Notes under the pieces: generated by a model
What the model was told of the DNA's origin: nothing
Databases searched by the model: none
What the model saw: only the letters and a program-made list of their open reading frames with translations
Part shown: piece by piece, positions 51,911 to 64,000 of the stretch
How the letters are laid out: each line of letters opens with the position of its first letter
How positions within the stretch are numbered: position 1 is the first letter of the stretch
Made by a program: the position numbers and the translations under genes
Assembly: GCA_030427205.1 (NCBI GenBank)
Contig: JAUHXC010000045.1
Location: 19,856-83,855, forward strand
Source of the DNA: a bacterium
GTDB lineage: Bacteria > Myxococcota_A > Bradymonadia > UBA7976 > UBA1532
Reading direction: 5' to 3'
DNA length: 64,000 bases

Positions 51911-51948
51911 GGGTAGAAAGCTCAAGCCTTTGGGCAGAACCCTCAAGC
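51911..51948 (+). promoter_or_regulatory. Two phased direct repeats, likely AraC-type binding site
   Basis: GGGTAGAAAGCTCAAGC (51911-51927) and GGGCAGAACCCTCAAGC (51932-51948) are 17-bp units identical at 14 positions and offset by 21 bp, two helical turns, the geometry of AraC-family sites. They begin 7 nt after the hybrid regulator's stop and end 82 nt before the start of the giant lipoprotein gene. Confidence 0.7.
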
Positions 51949-52030
51949 AGCCGCGCGCCCCTCGCTTCACCCTGAACCGGTGACCCGCGCCGCGATCGGC
52001 CGGGCCGACGACCAACGGGAGGAGGAGACG

Positions 52031-55000
52031 ATGACGCGAGGGTGGATTCTGCCGATCATGCTGGCCCTGTTTGCGGTCGGCTGCGACGACGGCGCCGACG
52101 GCGAGCCGCAGGCGGACGCGGCGCCGGCCGACGCCGATCCGGCCGATATCGGGCCGCTCGACGCCGCGCCCGACAGCGCGCCGGATTGCGAGCCCGGCAC
52201 CGACGGCTGCCGCTGCTTGATGGACCAGACTTGCCGCCTGCCCGGGCTGGCCTGCGTCGACGGGCGCTGCCTCGACCCCGCCGAAAACTGTGACCCAGCC
52301 GTTCAACGGTGTCCGCCGGCGGATCCGGTCTGCTTCACCCCGTGCCGCGGCGACCTGCGCGCCGAGGACGGCAGCCGCCGGGTCTGCAGCAGCGAGGGCT
52401 TGATGCGCGGCTGCCTCGGCGACCAGATCTGCGACCGCGGCGCCTGCGTGCCCGGCGACGGGGTGCGCAAGCAGGCGGGGCCCGCGCCGGGCACCTGCGC
52501 GATGGAGGTCGACTGCCCCGACCACCAGACCTGCATCCTCGGGCGCTGCTATTCCGACTGCTTGCTCGAGGCCGACTGCGCCGACGGCCAGACCTGCCAC
52601 CGTCAGGTCTGCCGCCAGACCTGCGTCGCGACCGCCTGCGACGAGGGCTACGCCTGCCGCGACAGCGTCTGCCTGCCCATCGCCGAGCCCGGCGAGCCCG
52701 ATCCGGTCGATCCGGGCCTCGCGTTCCACGTCGATCGCGGCGCGCTCGCCTTCACCGGCAGCGTGCCCGGCGCCACGGTGCAGATCTCCAATACCGGCGT
52801 CGGCGAGCTGAGCGTCACGGTGCGCAAGGCCGAGCAGGTGACCGTGGACGCCCAGGGCCGCGAGCAGCGCGTCGACGAGAACCCGCTGACCTGGCTCGAG
52901 ATGGGCGTCGGCCCGCCGGGCGCCGACGCGATCGCCGTCGAGGCGGTGCCCGAGGTGCGCGCGCAGATCGCGCCCGGCGAGGCGGTCATCCTGCGGCTCG
53001 ACGGCGCCGAGACCGAGAGCCACATCCGCTGGAGCGGCCGGCTGGCCATCGAAGCCGAGGGCCTGGGCACCCGCTACATCGGGGTCTCGTTCAGCGCGCG
53101 CCCCGACGGACGCTGGGTGGGCACCGCCTACAGCTTCGCCAACTTCCCCGACGGCGCCGACCCGCTGCGCGGCGAGTTCCCCCTCGAAGAGTGGCGCGCG
53201 GACCGCAGCGATACGGCGCCGCTGCAGCGGGTGCCCAACGCCTTCCTGCAGGCGTGGGGCGGCTTCCGCAACGGCGAGCTGGGCCCCGACGTGATGGAGG
53301 CCCTCATCGACTCCACCCTCACCGGCTCGTGGGACTTCCCGCGGGTCCACCGGCTCTGCCGCGAGGCGGGCTTCGAAGCGGGCACGATCTGCGCGCCCTT
53401 CGGCGGCACCGGCAGCCGCTCGGTGGTGCCTTACAGCACCACGGCCAAGGTGCCCTCGGGCGTCGTCGAGATGGACTTCGCCATGGAGATCGGCGGCGAG
53501 GCGCCCGCCGACTGCGGGCCCGACGCGCACTGCATCGGCGGCCGCATCGACAGCACCACCGCCCTGCAATACGCCGGCGAGCCGGCGCTCGTGCTGCAGT
53601 TCGCCGATGCGCCCACCACCTGTGCGCCGGGCGGTGGGCTCTGCACCGTCACGCTCGACCGCTTCGAGGCGACCGTCGGCGTGAGTCGGCGCCATGCCCC
53701 GCTGGCCGACCCGGGCGGCGACGGCTGCCCCGACGGCGAGCTCCGCGAGCGCCCGTGGCTGGTGCCCGGCTTCGAGCCGCCCGGCGGCGGCGACGACCTG
53801 CGGGTCGACTGCGAGCGGCCGGCCCCCGCCGGCGCGCCCGGGTCCCGGGCCAACCCGCTGCCCGACGGCCGCGACCGGGTGCGGCGCATCGAGCTCATCG
53901 ACGGCGTGCTCACCGAGCAGCGGGTGATGAGCCTGCTGCTGCGGGAGACCGTCGACCCGTTCCACGGGGGCGCGCCCTTCGACAGCTACCTCTACGTCGT
54001 CTTGGAGAAGGTCGAGGACGCCCCGTCGGCGATCGAGGGCAATGCCTTCACCCCCGCCGAGCCGGTGGCGGCCGACATGGGCCCGCGCTGCAGCCGCGAG
54101 CTGCTGCAGGTCGTCGGCTTCGACGCCCCGACGGTGGACGCGCTCGACCGCGCCGCCCGCGACCGGCTGGCGGTGGCGGTGGCCGACGGCGGCGAGGTCC
54201 GGGCCGACGACCTGCCGGCAGCCGAGACCGTGCACAGCGTCTGCGTCTGGTCCGAGGACGCGGTGCTCAATCAGGTCGGCGGGTTCGGCGACGCGGAGCG
54301 GATCACCGAGTCGACGCGGGTGCGCCGCGAGGTGATCGACGCCGGCCCCGACGGCGGCCGGCCGTGTTTTCCCGGCGCGGAGATCCTCTACTTCACGGTG
54401 CAGGGCCCGATCGATCCGGCGGGCTGGGACTGCAACCGCCGCTCACCCGAAGACTGCCTCACCGAGCTGTCGAACCGCGCCGCGCAGGGGGACGCCCTGC
54501 GCTTCGAAGCCCGCGCCCGGACCTACATCACCCGGCCCGGCGGGCAGACCCGCTTCGACCTCGTCGGCCGCTGCGCCGATCCCGAGCGGGCCGCCTGTGA
54601 TGACGACCGCTTCGACCTGACCGTCGGCAAGGTCTTCGGCGTCGCCGACGGCGTCGACAGCTTCCTCTCCGATCTGGGTCGCGAGATCAGCCGCGCGTTC
54701 CGCTACAAGCTGCAGTTCGTCGACCGCATCGGCGGCGCCGAGGTGGGCTTCGCCCCGGCGATCTGCCGCCCCGGCCCGCGGCTCGACCCCTATTGCTACG
54801 ATCCGGCCGCGGTGGCCGCCGTGCGCGACCGCCTCGACTGCGCGCTCGCGCTCTACACCGGCGACCTCGAGGGGCGCTATCAGCTCGGTCAGGTTGCCCG
54901 CAGCACGCTGCGCCGCGCGCTGACCCAGGCCTTCTCGGCGCTGCAGACCGACAACCCCACCGGCGACCCCGTCGTCGAGTACGGCTTCGAGCGGCTCTAC

Positions 55001-57419
55001 GCCGAGCTCTTGATCATGCTGGGCGACGACGCCTACACCGCCGCCTTCGCCTCGCGCTTCGACCTCGCCGGCGCGGCGGCGCTGGCCTTCGAGGGCAGCC
55101 GCTTCGAAGAGGGCGGCGTCGACCTCTCGGGCGCGGCGGGCTACGAGATGTACAAGCTCTACCAGGCCGCGCAGTACTACGATCTGGTGCTCGAGCGCTT
55201 CTTCCGCATGAGCGTCATCCTGTGGGACAGCCTCGACGCGCCCGCCGGCGAGCGCTACGTCACCGCGGCGACGGTCACCACCTGGCTCGACCGGGTCATC
55301 CGCGCCTCGACCCGCAGCGCCAGCGCGTGGAGCGAGGCCGCCCGGCGCTATCAGGCCCTCAATCGCCCCGATCTGGCCCGGCGGGTCCTGGTGCGAGCCT
55401 ATACCCGGGCCTACCAGGAGTCGCTGATCCTGCGGGCCTTCATGAAGGCCACCGGCGGCATCGTCGACGCCGCCGCCCTGCCGGTGATCGAGCGGGCCAT
55501 CGACGAGGCTCAGCTGCGCTATCGGGTCGCGATGCTCGACATGCAGGCCCGCTTCGAGCAGGTCGGCGCCGACATCGACATCTTCGGGCTGCCGCCGGGC
55601 TACCTGCCGTTCCCCGCCCTCGACGAGGACGACGTCAACGGCTTCGAGGTCATGCTCGATCGCGCGGTGCAGCGCATGGAGCTCGCCCTCGAGGACGAGG
55701 ACGCCGCCATCGACGCCCGCCGTGACTTCGACGTCGACGCCGCCTCGTTCCGCAGCGAGCTGGTCACCCTGCGCAACAGCTACGAGGCCGAGCTGGGCGA
55801 GCTGTGCGGCACCTTCATCGGCGATGACGGGCAGGTGCGGCCGGCCATCGCCCGCTACAGCCACCTCGACGAGGTGCTGGCGACCTATGGCGACCCGTGT
55901 GGCGCGGCGGGCAACGGCGCGCTGTGGCGGGCGGGCGCCGACCTGCAGACGCTGGAGCTCGAGTTGCAGCGGGTGCGCCAGGAGGCCGACAACATCCTGA
56001 GCGCCAGGGTGGATGCCCGGCGCCAGGTCGCCAGTCAGTGCCGGCTCATCCAGGAGGATGTCGCGATGTTCCTCGAGACCCAGGGCGCCGTCGATGGGCT
56101 CGAGGCCGACAGCGACCGCCTGCAGAGCACGATCACCCGGCTCGACAAGGTGCACGACGGGATCACCGAGTTCAGCGCGCGCATCAACGACATCGCCGAC
56201 AGCGAGCTGCCGTGGCAGGCCGGGGTGAAGGCCGCCTCGCTCAGCGTCTACACCGCCAGCTTCGGCATCAACCTCATCGCCACCGCGAACCTCGAAGATC
56301 AGATCAACGTCAACCAGGAGCAGGTGCGCGCGCTGGAGCGGACCTATGAGTCCTACGTGCTCGGCCGCGAGTGCGACTACCTCAACGCCGAGCTGGTCTA
56401 TACCCTGCGCGACCTGCACCGCGAGCTGCTGCTCGTCGAGCTCGACGTGCTCAACGCCATGTGGAACGTGCAGGTGGGCTTCAGCGACATCCAGGCGCTG
56501 GCCAACCAGCGCAGCCGGCTCGAGGCCGAGTGGCGCGACAACGAGCAGCTCGCCGTCGACGTCGCCGCCGCCCAGAGCGACCCCAACATCCGCATCTTCA
56601 AGAACGACGCCATCGTCAACGCCGACCGCAGCTTCGAGCGGGCGCTCACCGAGGCGTGGAAGGCCACGCTGATGTACGAGTACTACAGCGCCCAGAGCTA
56701 TGCCGACCGCGAGGCCCTCTTCCTGGTGCGCACCGTCGGCCGCGGCGACATCAACTTGCGGCGCTACCTGCAGGACCTCGAAGACGACTTCCTCGGCTTC
56801 GAACAGCGCTTCGGCAACCCCGATACCCGGCTGGCGGTCATCAGCCTGCGCGACGACGTGCTGCGCATCCCGCGCTACGCCGACGACGGGCAGGTGCTCT
56901 CGGCCCAGGCGCGCATCGATCGCTTCCGCGCGGCGCTGCAGGATCCGGCCCGGCTCGACGAGGACGGCGCGCTGGCGATCGGCTTCTCGACCACCTTCGA
57001 CCAGCTCTCGCCGCTCACCACCAACCACAAGATCCTGTTCATCGAGGTGGGCCTCTTCGGCGGCGAGATGGGCGACGGCGTGGGCCGGGTCTACCTGCGC
57101 CAGCGGGGCACGGGCGTGGTCGGCGGCACCGACGCCCGCCGGCGCTTCTTCACCTTCCCCGCGCGCACCGCGGTGATGAACCCGTTCTTCAACCCCGGCG
57201 GCGGCGCCGACGACATCCGCTTCGGCCAGGACAGCGACGGCGCGATCACCGGCCCGACCCGCTCGATCTACCGCAGCTACCGCTTCCGCGAGCGGCCCTT
57301 CGTGCAGACCGACTGGTCGCTGGTCATCGACCAGCGCAATGAAGAGGTCAACCGCGACATCAGCCTCGCCGGGCTCGATGACGTGCTGATCTACGTCTTC
57401 TACACCGACTTCACCCGGG

Positions 57420-57427
<8 letters not shown>
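52031..57427 (+). CDS. Giant lipoprotein with Cys-rich head and long coiled-coil region
   Basis: A 1798-residue lipoprotein. The signal peptide ends LFAVGC, followed by a disordered Asp/Ala/Pro linker and Cys-rich disulfide repeats (about 55-225: CRCLMDQTCRLPGLAC, CMLEADCADGQTC-type). A beta-rich central region (about 230-700) contains an immunoglobulin-like start (LAFHVDRGALAFTGSVPGA). From about 920 to 1660 the sequence is predominantly alpha-helical with coiled-coil character (LQTLELELQRVRQEADNILS). A final beta-type domain (about 1665-1798) closes it. No enzymatic motif is seen. ATG at 52031 follows GGGAGGAGGAGACG. The next gene overlaps by 8 nt. A large stalked surface or matrix protein is likely; function is unknown. 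Confidence 0.8.
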
Positions 57428-61211
<3,784 letters not shown>

Positions 61212-61655
61212 TCTACTACATCGGGATTTCCTCGCGTGGCGCGCGAATCTCCCAGGTGCACGCCGAAGGAAGTCGAGCGCTCCGCGCGAGACGTGAGCGC
61301 CCTTCCGCCCGGAGGTGGCCCGGTGCCTGCCCCCACGGCGATTCGACCCAGGCCACCACCCCAGATCAGCGAACACGCGAGCCGTCAGGCGAGCCGCCGA
61401 GCGCAGCGCAGGCATGCGGGCTGGCCCGCACGGGTCGGAGGGAGAGCGGAGTGCGAGCGCAGCGAGCGCGAGCATCGACCGGAGATCCCGCCCCGGCGCA
61501 GCCGGGGTGCCGGAGTCGAACTCTGCATACCCGGCTGACTCATTTATCAGCGAACGGCTGAACCAGTTGAAAATACGGGCGAATCACTACACCGCCTGTT
61601 CCACGGGAGAACTCTTCACGGGCCGTTGTTCCAACCCGAGTTCCACTTTGGCACG
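61212..61655. other. Lower-GC gap beside the integrases
   Basis: 444 bp between the giant lipoprotein gene and the first recombinase gene; no credible gene. From about 61525 the GC content drops noticeably compared with the neighbours, with GCTGA/TCAGC inverted repeats (CGGCTGACTCATTTATCAGCG). A stretch GCCGGAGTCGAACTCTGCA at about 61513 resembles the 3' part of a tRNA on the minus strand but does not fold into a full one. This is where an attachment site would be expected. Confidence 0.45.
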
Positions 61656-62729
61656 TCAATCGCGCTCATCGCCATCGCCGCCCGCCATGCCCAGCCCGTC
61701 GAGCGTCGCCACCGCGGTCTCGAGTTGCCGATCGCCGATGTGGGCGTAGCGCTCGGTCATCTTCACCGAGCTGTGCCCCATCAGCACCTGCACGACCTTC
61801 AGCGAGCAGCCGTTGAGCACGAGGTGCGACGCGAAGGTATGCCGCAGGTCGTGGAAGCGGATCCGCCGCAGCTCGGCCCGGTCGAGGCCCTTGCGCAGCA
61901 TCGTATTGGCGTAGTTGGTGTTGTAGGTGACGCCGCCCGCCCGATTCGGGAAGACGACCGCCCCCGGCGAGCACCCTCGCCACCGCCGCATGACCTCGAC
62001 GAGATCCGCGGCCATCGGGATGACCCGCGTCTTCCCGCTCTTCGGCGTGCCGAGAACCCCCCGCCAGGCGTTGTGCTCGACGGTGATCCGCCCCGCCTCG
62101 AAGTCGACCGAGCGCCAATGCAGCCCGAAGATCTCGCCTTTGCGCATGCCTGTCCGCAGCGCCAGGAAGACCACCGCGTGGTAGCGCGGGCTCGGCTCCA
62201 TCGCGCGCAGCAACGCGCCCGCTTCGTCCGGCCGCAGCCAGTCGAACTCGGCCGTCGTCTCGGGCAGCGGCTTCACCCGCACCCGCTCGGCGAGCACGCC
62301 CCACTCGACCGCGCTCTTCATCAGGCTGCTGAGCACCCCGAGGTGCCGGTTGACCGTGCTCGGCGCCAGCTTGCGCCGCAGCTGATCGGCCTTGAACGCC
62401 TCGATATCGCGGCGCGTGATCTGGTCCAGCCGTCGCTTGCCAAAGAACGGAACGAGGTGGCACCGCAAGGCTTTCTCCTTGCGCAGCCGCCCGCTCGGCT
62501 TGTTGTGGACGGCCACGTAGGTGGTCATCCACTCGTCGGCGAACGCGGACATGGTCGGCGCCGCGACCGCCGACCCCGCATCGGGCCCCTTCGCGGTCAG
62601 TTCGAGCCGCAGCTCGACTTCGTACGCCTTCGCCCCGCGCTTGCTCTGCACCGGGCTGACCCGCCGGATCCGCCGGCCGTCGACCGTAAAATCGACGACC
62701 CACTTTCCTCTCCACTTCTTGACCGCCAT
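61656..62729 (-). CDS. Tyrosine recombinase/integrase 1
   Basis: A 357-residue phage-type integrase. An N-terminal arm-type DNA-binding stretch (KKWRGKWVVDFTVDGRRIRR) and a core-binding SAM-like domain (about 60-150) precede the catalytic domain with all active residues: R196 (TGMRKGE), K233 (SGKTR), H293-x2-R296 (HDLRHTFAS), H319 (LMGHSS) and the nucleophile Y328 (ERYAHI). The ATG at 62729 follows GGAGA by 7 nt; the ATG two codons upstream is too close to it. The gene start overlaps the end of recombinase 2. It carries out site-specific integration or excision of an element. Confidence 0.93.
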   Translation of the reverse strand: MAVKKWRGKWVVDFTVDGRRIRRVSPVQSKRGAKAYEVELRLELTAKGPDAGSAVAAPTMSAFADEWMTTYVAVHNKPSGRLRKEKALRCHLVPFFGKRRLDQITRRDIEAFKADQLRRKLAPSTVNRHLGVLSSLMKSAVEWGVLAERVRVKPLPETTAEFDWLRPDEAGALLRAMEPSPRYHAVVFLALRTGMRKGEIFGLHWRSVDFEAGRITVEHNAWRGVLGTPKSGKTRVIPMAADLVEVMRRWRGCSPGAVVFPNRAGGVTYNTNYANTMLRKGLDRAELRRIRFHDLRHTFASHLVLNGCSLKVVQVLMGHSSVKMTERYAHIGDRQLETAVATLDGLGMAGGDGDERD

Positions 62730-63838
62730 GACCATTCTCCGTGGTCGGTGGCGGGCCCGTGGATTTGGCCATCAGCATCGTGCCGCTGGTGGCGGGGTGA
62801 TGGCAAGGGTCCGGGCTCGAGCGCGGCGATCGCGGCGGTCAGAGACTCATCGGCGACGTGTGCGTAGCGCTCGGTGGTGGTGATCGAGGCATGGCCCAGC
62901 AACTTCTGAATCACCCGCAGCGAGACGCCGCGCAGCACGAGGTGCGAGGCGAAGCTGTGCCGCAGGTCGTGCACCCTGACGTGGCGCAAGCCGGCGGTGG
63001 TCAGCGCGCGATCCAGGGCACGATTGACCCGGTTGGGGCTGAGCTCGACCTCGCCGTCATCTCCCGGGAAGACCCAGCGGCCGGGGCTTTGCGGGCGCCA
63101 TGCACGCAGCGCGGCGAGGGCGTCGCTGGCCAGCGGCACAGTGCGGCGGCGGTTGCCCTTGGTCGAGCCGACGCGGCGGCGGTAGACGTTGTGGCGCACG
63201 TCCACGACACGGCGCTCGAAGTCGACATCGGCCCATTGCAGCGCGAGCAGCTCGCCTCGGCGCAGCCCCGTCCGCAGCGCCAGCGTGAACAGCGCCTTCC
63301 ACTTCGGCTCGCCGGAGACCGCCGCCAGCAGCGCGTCGGCCTCGGCCGGGCGCAGCCAGTCGAACTCGCTCGGAGGTGTCTTCAGCCGCGGGAACTTCGG
63401 CACGGCATCGAGCAACCGCCACTCGACCGCGCAGCGCATCAGCGCCGAGAGCACCATCAGGTGACCGTTGATCGTGCTCGCCGCCAGCCCCGCCTCGCGC
63501 TTGGCCGCGACATAAGCGTCGAGGTCCCGGCGGGCGATCGCGTCGAGCCGCCTGTGGCCCAGCGCCGGCAGCAGGTTGACCCGGAGGATCGACTCCTTGC
63601 GCACGCGATCGCTTGGCTTGTTGTGCACGAGCACGCGCTCGGTCAGCCAGCGGACGGCGAACTCACTCAGCGTCGGGCGTGGGCCCGAGCAGGCGGTCGA
63701 GGTCGACAAGGCGACCCGCAGCCGGGCCTCGTAGGCCTCCGCGCCTCTCCGCGTCTGCACCGGGCTGACCCGGCGGATGCGCTTGCCGTCGAGGGTGAAG
63801 TCGGCCACCCACTTCCCGCGCCATGTCTTGGCGGTCAT
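62597..63838 (-). CDS. Tyrosine recombinase/integrase 2
   Basis: A 413-residue paralogue of integrase 1, sharing the start (MTAKTWRGKWVADFTLDGKR). The catalytic residues are complete: R193, K227, H290-x2-R293, H316 and Y325. The catalytic domain ends near 345; the remaining ~65 residues are Arg/Ser/Gly-rich and overlap integrase 1 by 133 nt in another frame, so they are probably only a run-on to the first stop. The start follows GGGGAGG by 5 nt. Two adjacent related recombinases suggest they act in a pair or descend from a duplicated module. Confidence 0.9.
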   Translation of the reverse strand: MTAKTWRGKWVADFTLDGKRIRRVSPVQTRRGAEAYEARLRVALSTSTACSGPRPTLSEFAVRWLTERVLVHNKPSDRVRKESILRVNLLPALGHRRLDAIARRDLDAYVAAKREAGLAASTINGHLMVLSALMRCAVEWRLLDAVPKFPRLKTPPSEFDWLRPAEADALLAAVSGEPKWKALFTLALRTGLRRGELLALQWADVDFERRVVDVRHNVYRRRVGSTKGNRRRTVPLASDALAALRAWRPQSPGRWVFPGDDGEVELSPNRVNRALDRALTTAGLRHVRVHDLRHSFASHLVLRGVSLRVIQKLLGHASITTTERYAHVADESLTAAIAALEPGPLPSPRHQRHDADGQIHGPATDHGEWSWRSRSGEESGSSILRSTAGGSGGSARCRASAGRRRTKSSCGSN

Positions 63839-64000
63839 CGCGTCCTCCCCGCCGTTGCTCGGCGAGCCATGTATCGAGGGCCGCGGGCTCGAAGCGCAGC
63901 CGGTTGGAGATCTTCAGGTGCGGGATCGCGCCCCGCGCGGTGAGCCGGTACAGGTGGCGGCGGGTGATGCGTAGGCGCCCGCACACGTCGTCGGGGGTCA
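63663..64000 (-). CDS. Excisionase-like HTH protein, partial at window end
   Basis: The 5' end lies past the window. The visible part begins LTPDDVCGRLRITRRHLYRL and continues LTARGAIPHLKISNRLRFEP, the pattern of HTH_17 (MerR-like/excisionase) winged-helix proteins. The frame then continues 175 nt into integrase 2 with low-quality sequence until a stop at 63663, so the functional protein probably ends near 63850. Placement directly upstream of two recombinases is typical of an Xis or control protein. It points to a mobile element running to the right of the window. Confidence 0.7.
   Translation of the reverse strand, partial: TPDDVCGRLRITRRHLYRLTARGAIPHLKISNRLRFEPAALDTWLAEQRRGGRDDRQDMAREVGGRLHPRRQAHPPGQPGADAERRGGLRGPAAGRLVDLDRLLGPTPDAE

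Noticed and set aside
61500..61560. A tRNA gene on the minus strand as integration site
   Set aside because: A T-loop-like stretch and a 5-bp stem are present, but the T stem does not pair and no acceptor or D arm can be drawn. Kept only as a possible remnant.
62590..62735. Programmed frameshift fusing integrase 2 to integrase 1
   Set aside because: Integrase 1 has its own ribosome site and full N-terminal domain, and integrase 2's catalytic domain is complete before the overlap. No slippery sequence was seen, so run-on is simpler.

Overview
The window is about 70% GC, densely coded and rich in secreted lipoproteins with D/P/E/G-rich linkers and Cys-rich repeats. One protein ends in a MYXO-CTERM-like tail (Cys, membrane helix, Arg cluster), and there is a Tgl/PilW-like pilotin, many signalling genes and secreted caspases. 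Together these point to a myxobacterium-like member of the Myxococcota. The lineage is an inference from gene content; no rRNA or ribosomal protein gene is present to confirm it.

Layout. 0-10.5 kb is mostly housekeeping: a [2Fe-2S] ferredoxin, a LolC/E-type permease, a Tgl/PilW-like TPR lipoprotein coupled to a RodZ-like protein, MgtE, RecO, a periplasmic cyclophilin, a large unknown membrane protein, a sensor-less sigma-54 activator and an orphan radical-SAM activase. 10.6-19.8 kb encodes surface proteins: a beta-helix lipoprotein, an IPT/TIG protein with the MYXO-CTERM-like tail, a tetraheme lipoprotein, and a 1703-residue lipoprotein carrying an SRCR domain and a type 1 copper domain. 19.8-21.0 kb is a non-coding island: a strong sigma-70 promoter with a 29-codon ORF and intrinsic terminator, a 13-bp tandem array, three unusual proline-type tRNAs and a palindromic element. 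21-24.6 kb is a seven-repeat jacalin-like lectin.

24.9-32.0 kb (locus A) and 43.2-47.8 kb (locus B) are two versions of one module: an ECF sigma factor, a single-pass membrane regulator with a conserved extracytoplasmic domain, a secreted caspase-like protease with an EF-hand loop and a C-terminal barrel-like region, and lipoproteins translationally coupled to the caspase by the same 13-nt overlap. Locus B is followed by a hybrid histidine kinase with an AraC output domain. Two phased direct repeats just beyond it precede two giant Cys-rich lipoproteins (52.0-61.2 kb), suggesting the kinase controls them. Between the loci lie an AbgT-type transporter, two unknown membrane-associated proteins, a 42-bp repeat region in inverted clusters, a GspG-domain lipoprotein and a two-gene P-loop NTPase cassette.

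The right end (61.2-64 kb) holds two overlapping tyrosine recombinases and a partial excisionase-like HTH gene next to a lower-GC gap, which looks like the end of an integrated element running past the window. The strongest candidate for an undescribed system is the duplicated ECF/regulator/secreted-caspase/lipoprotein module.
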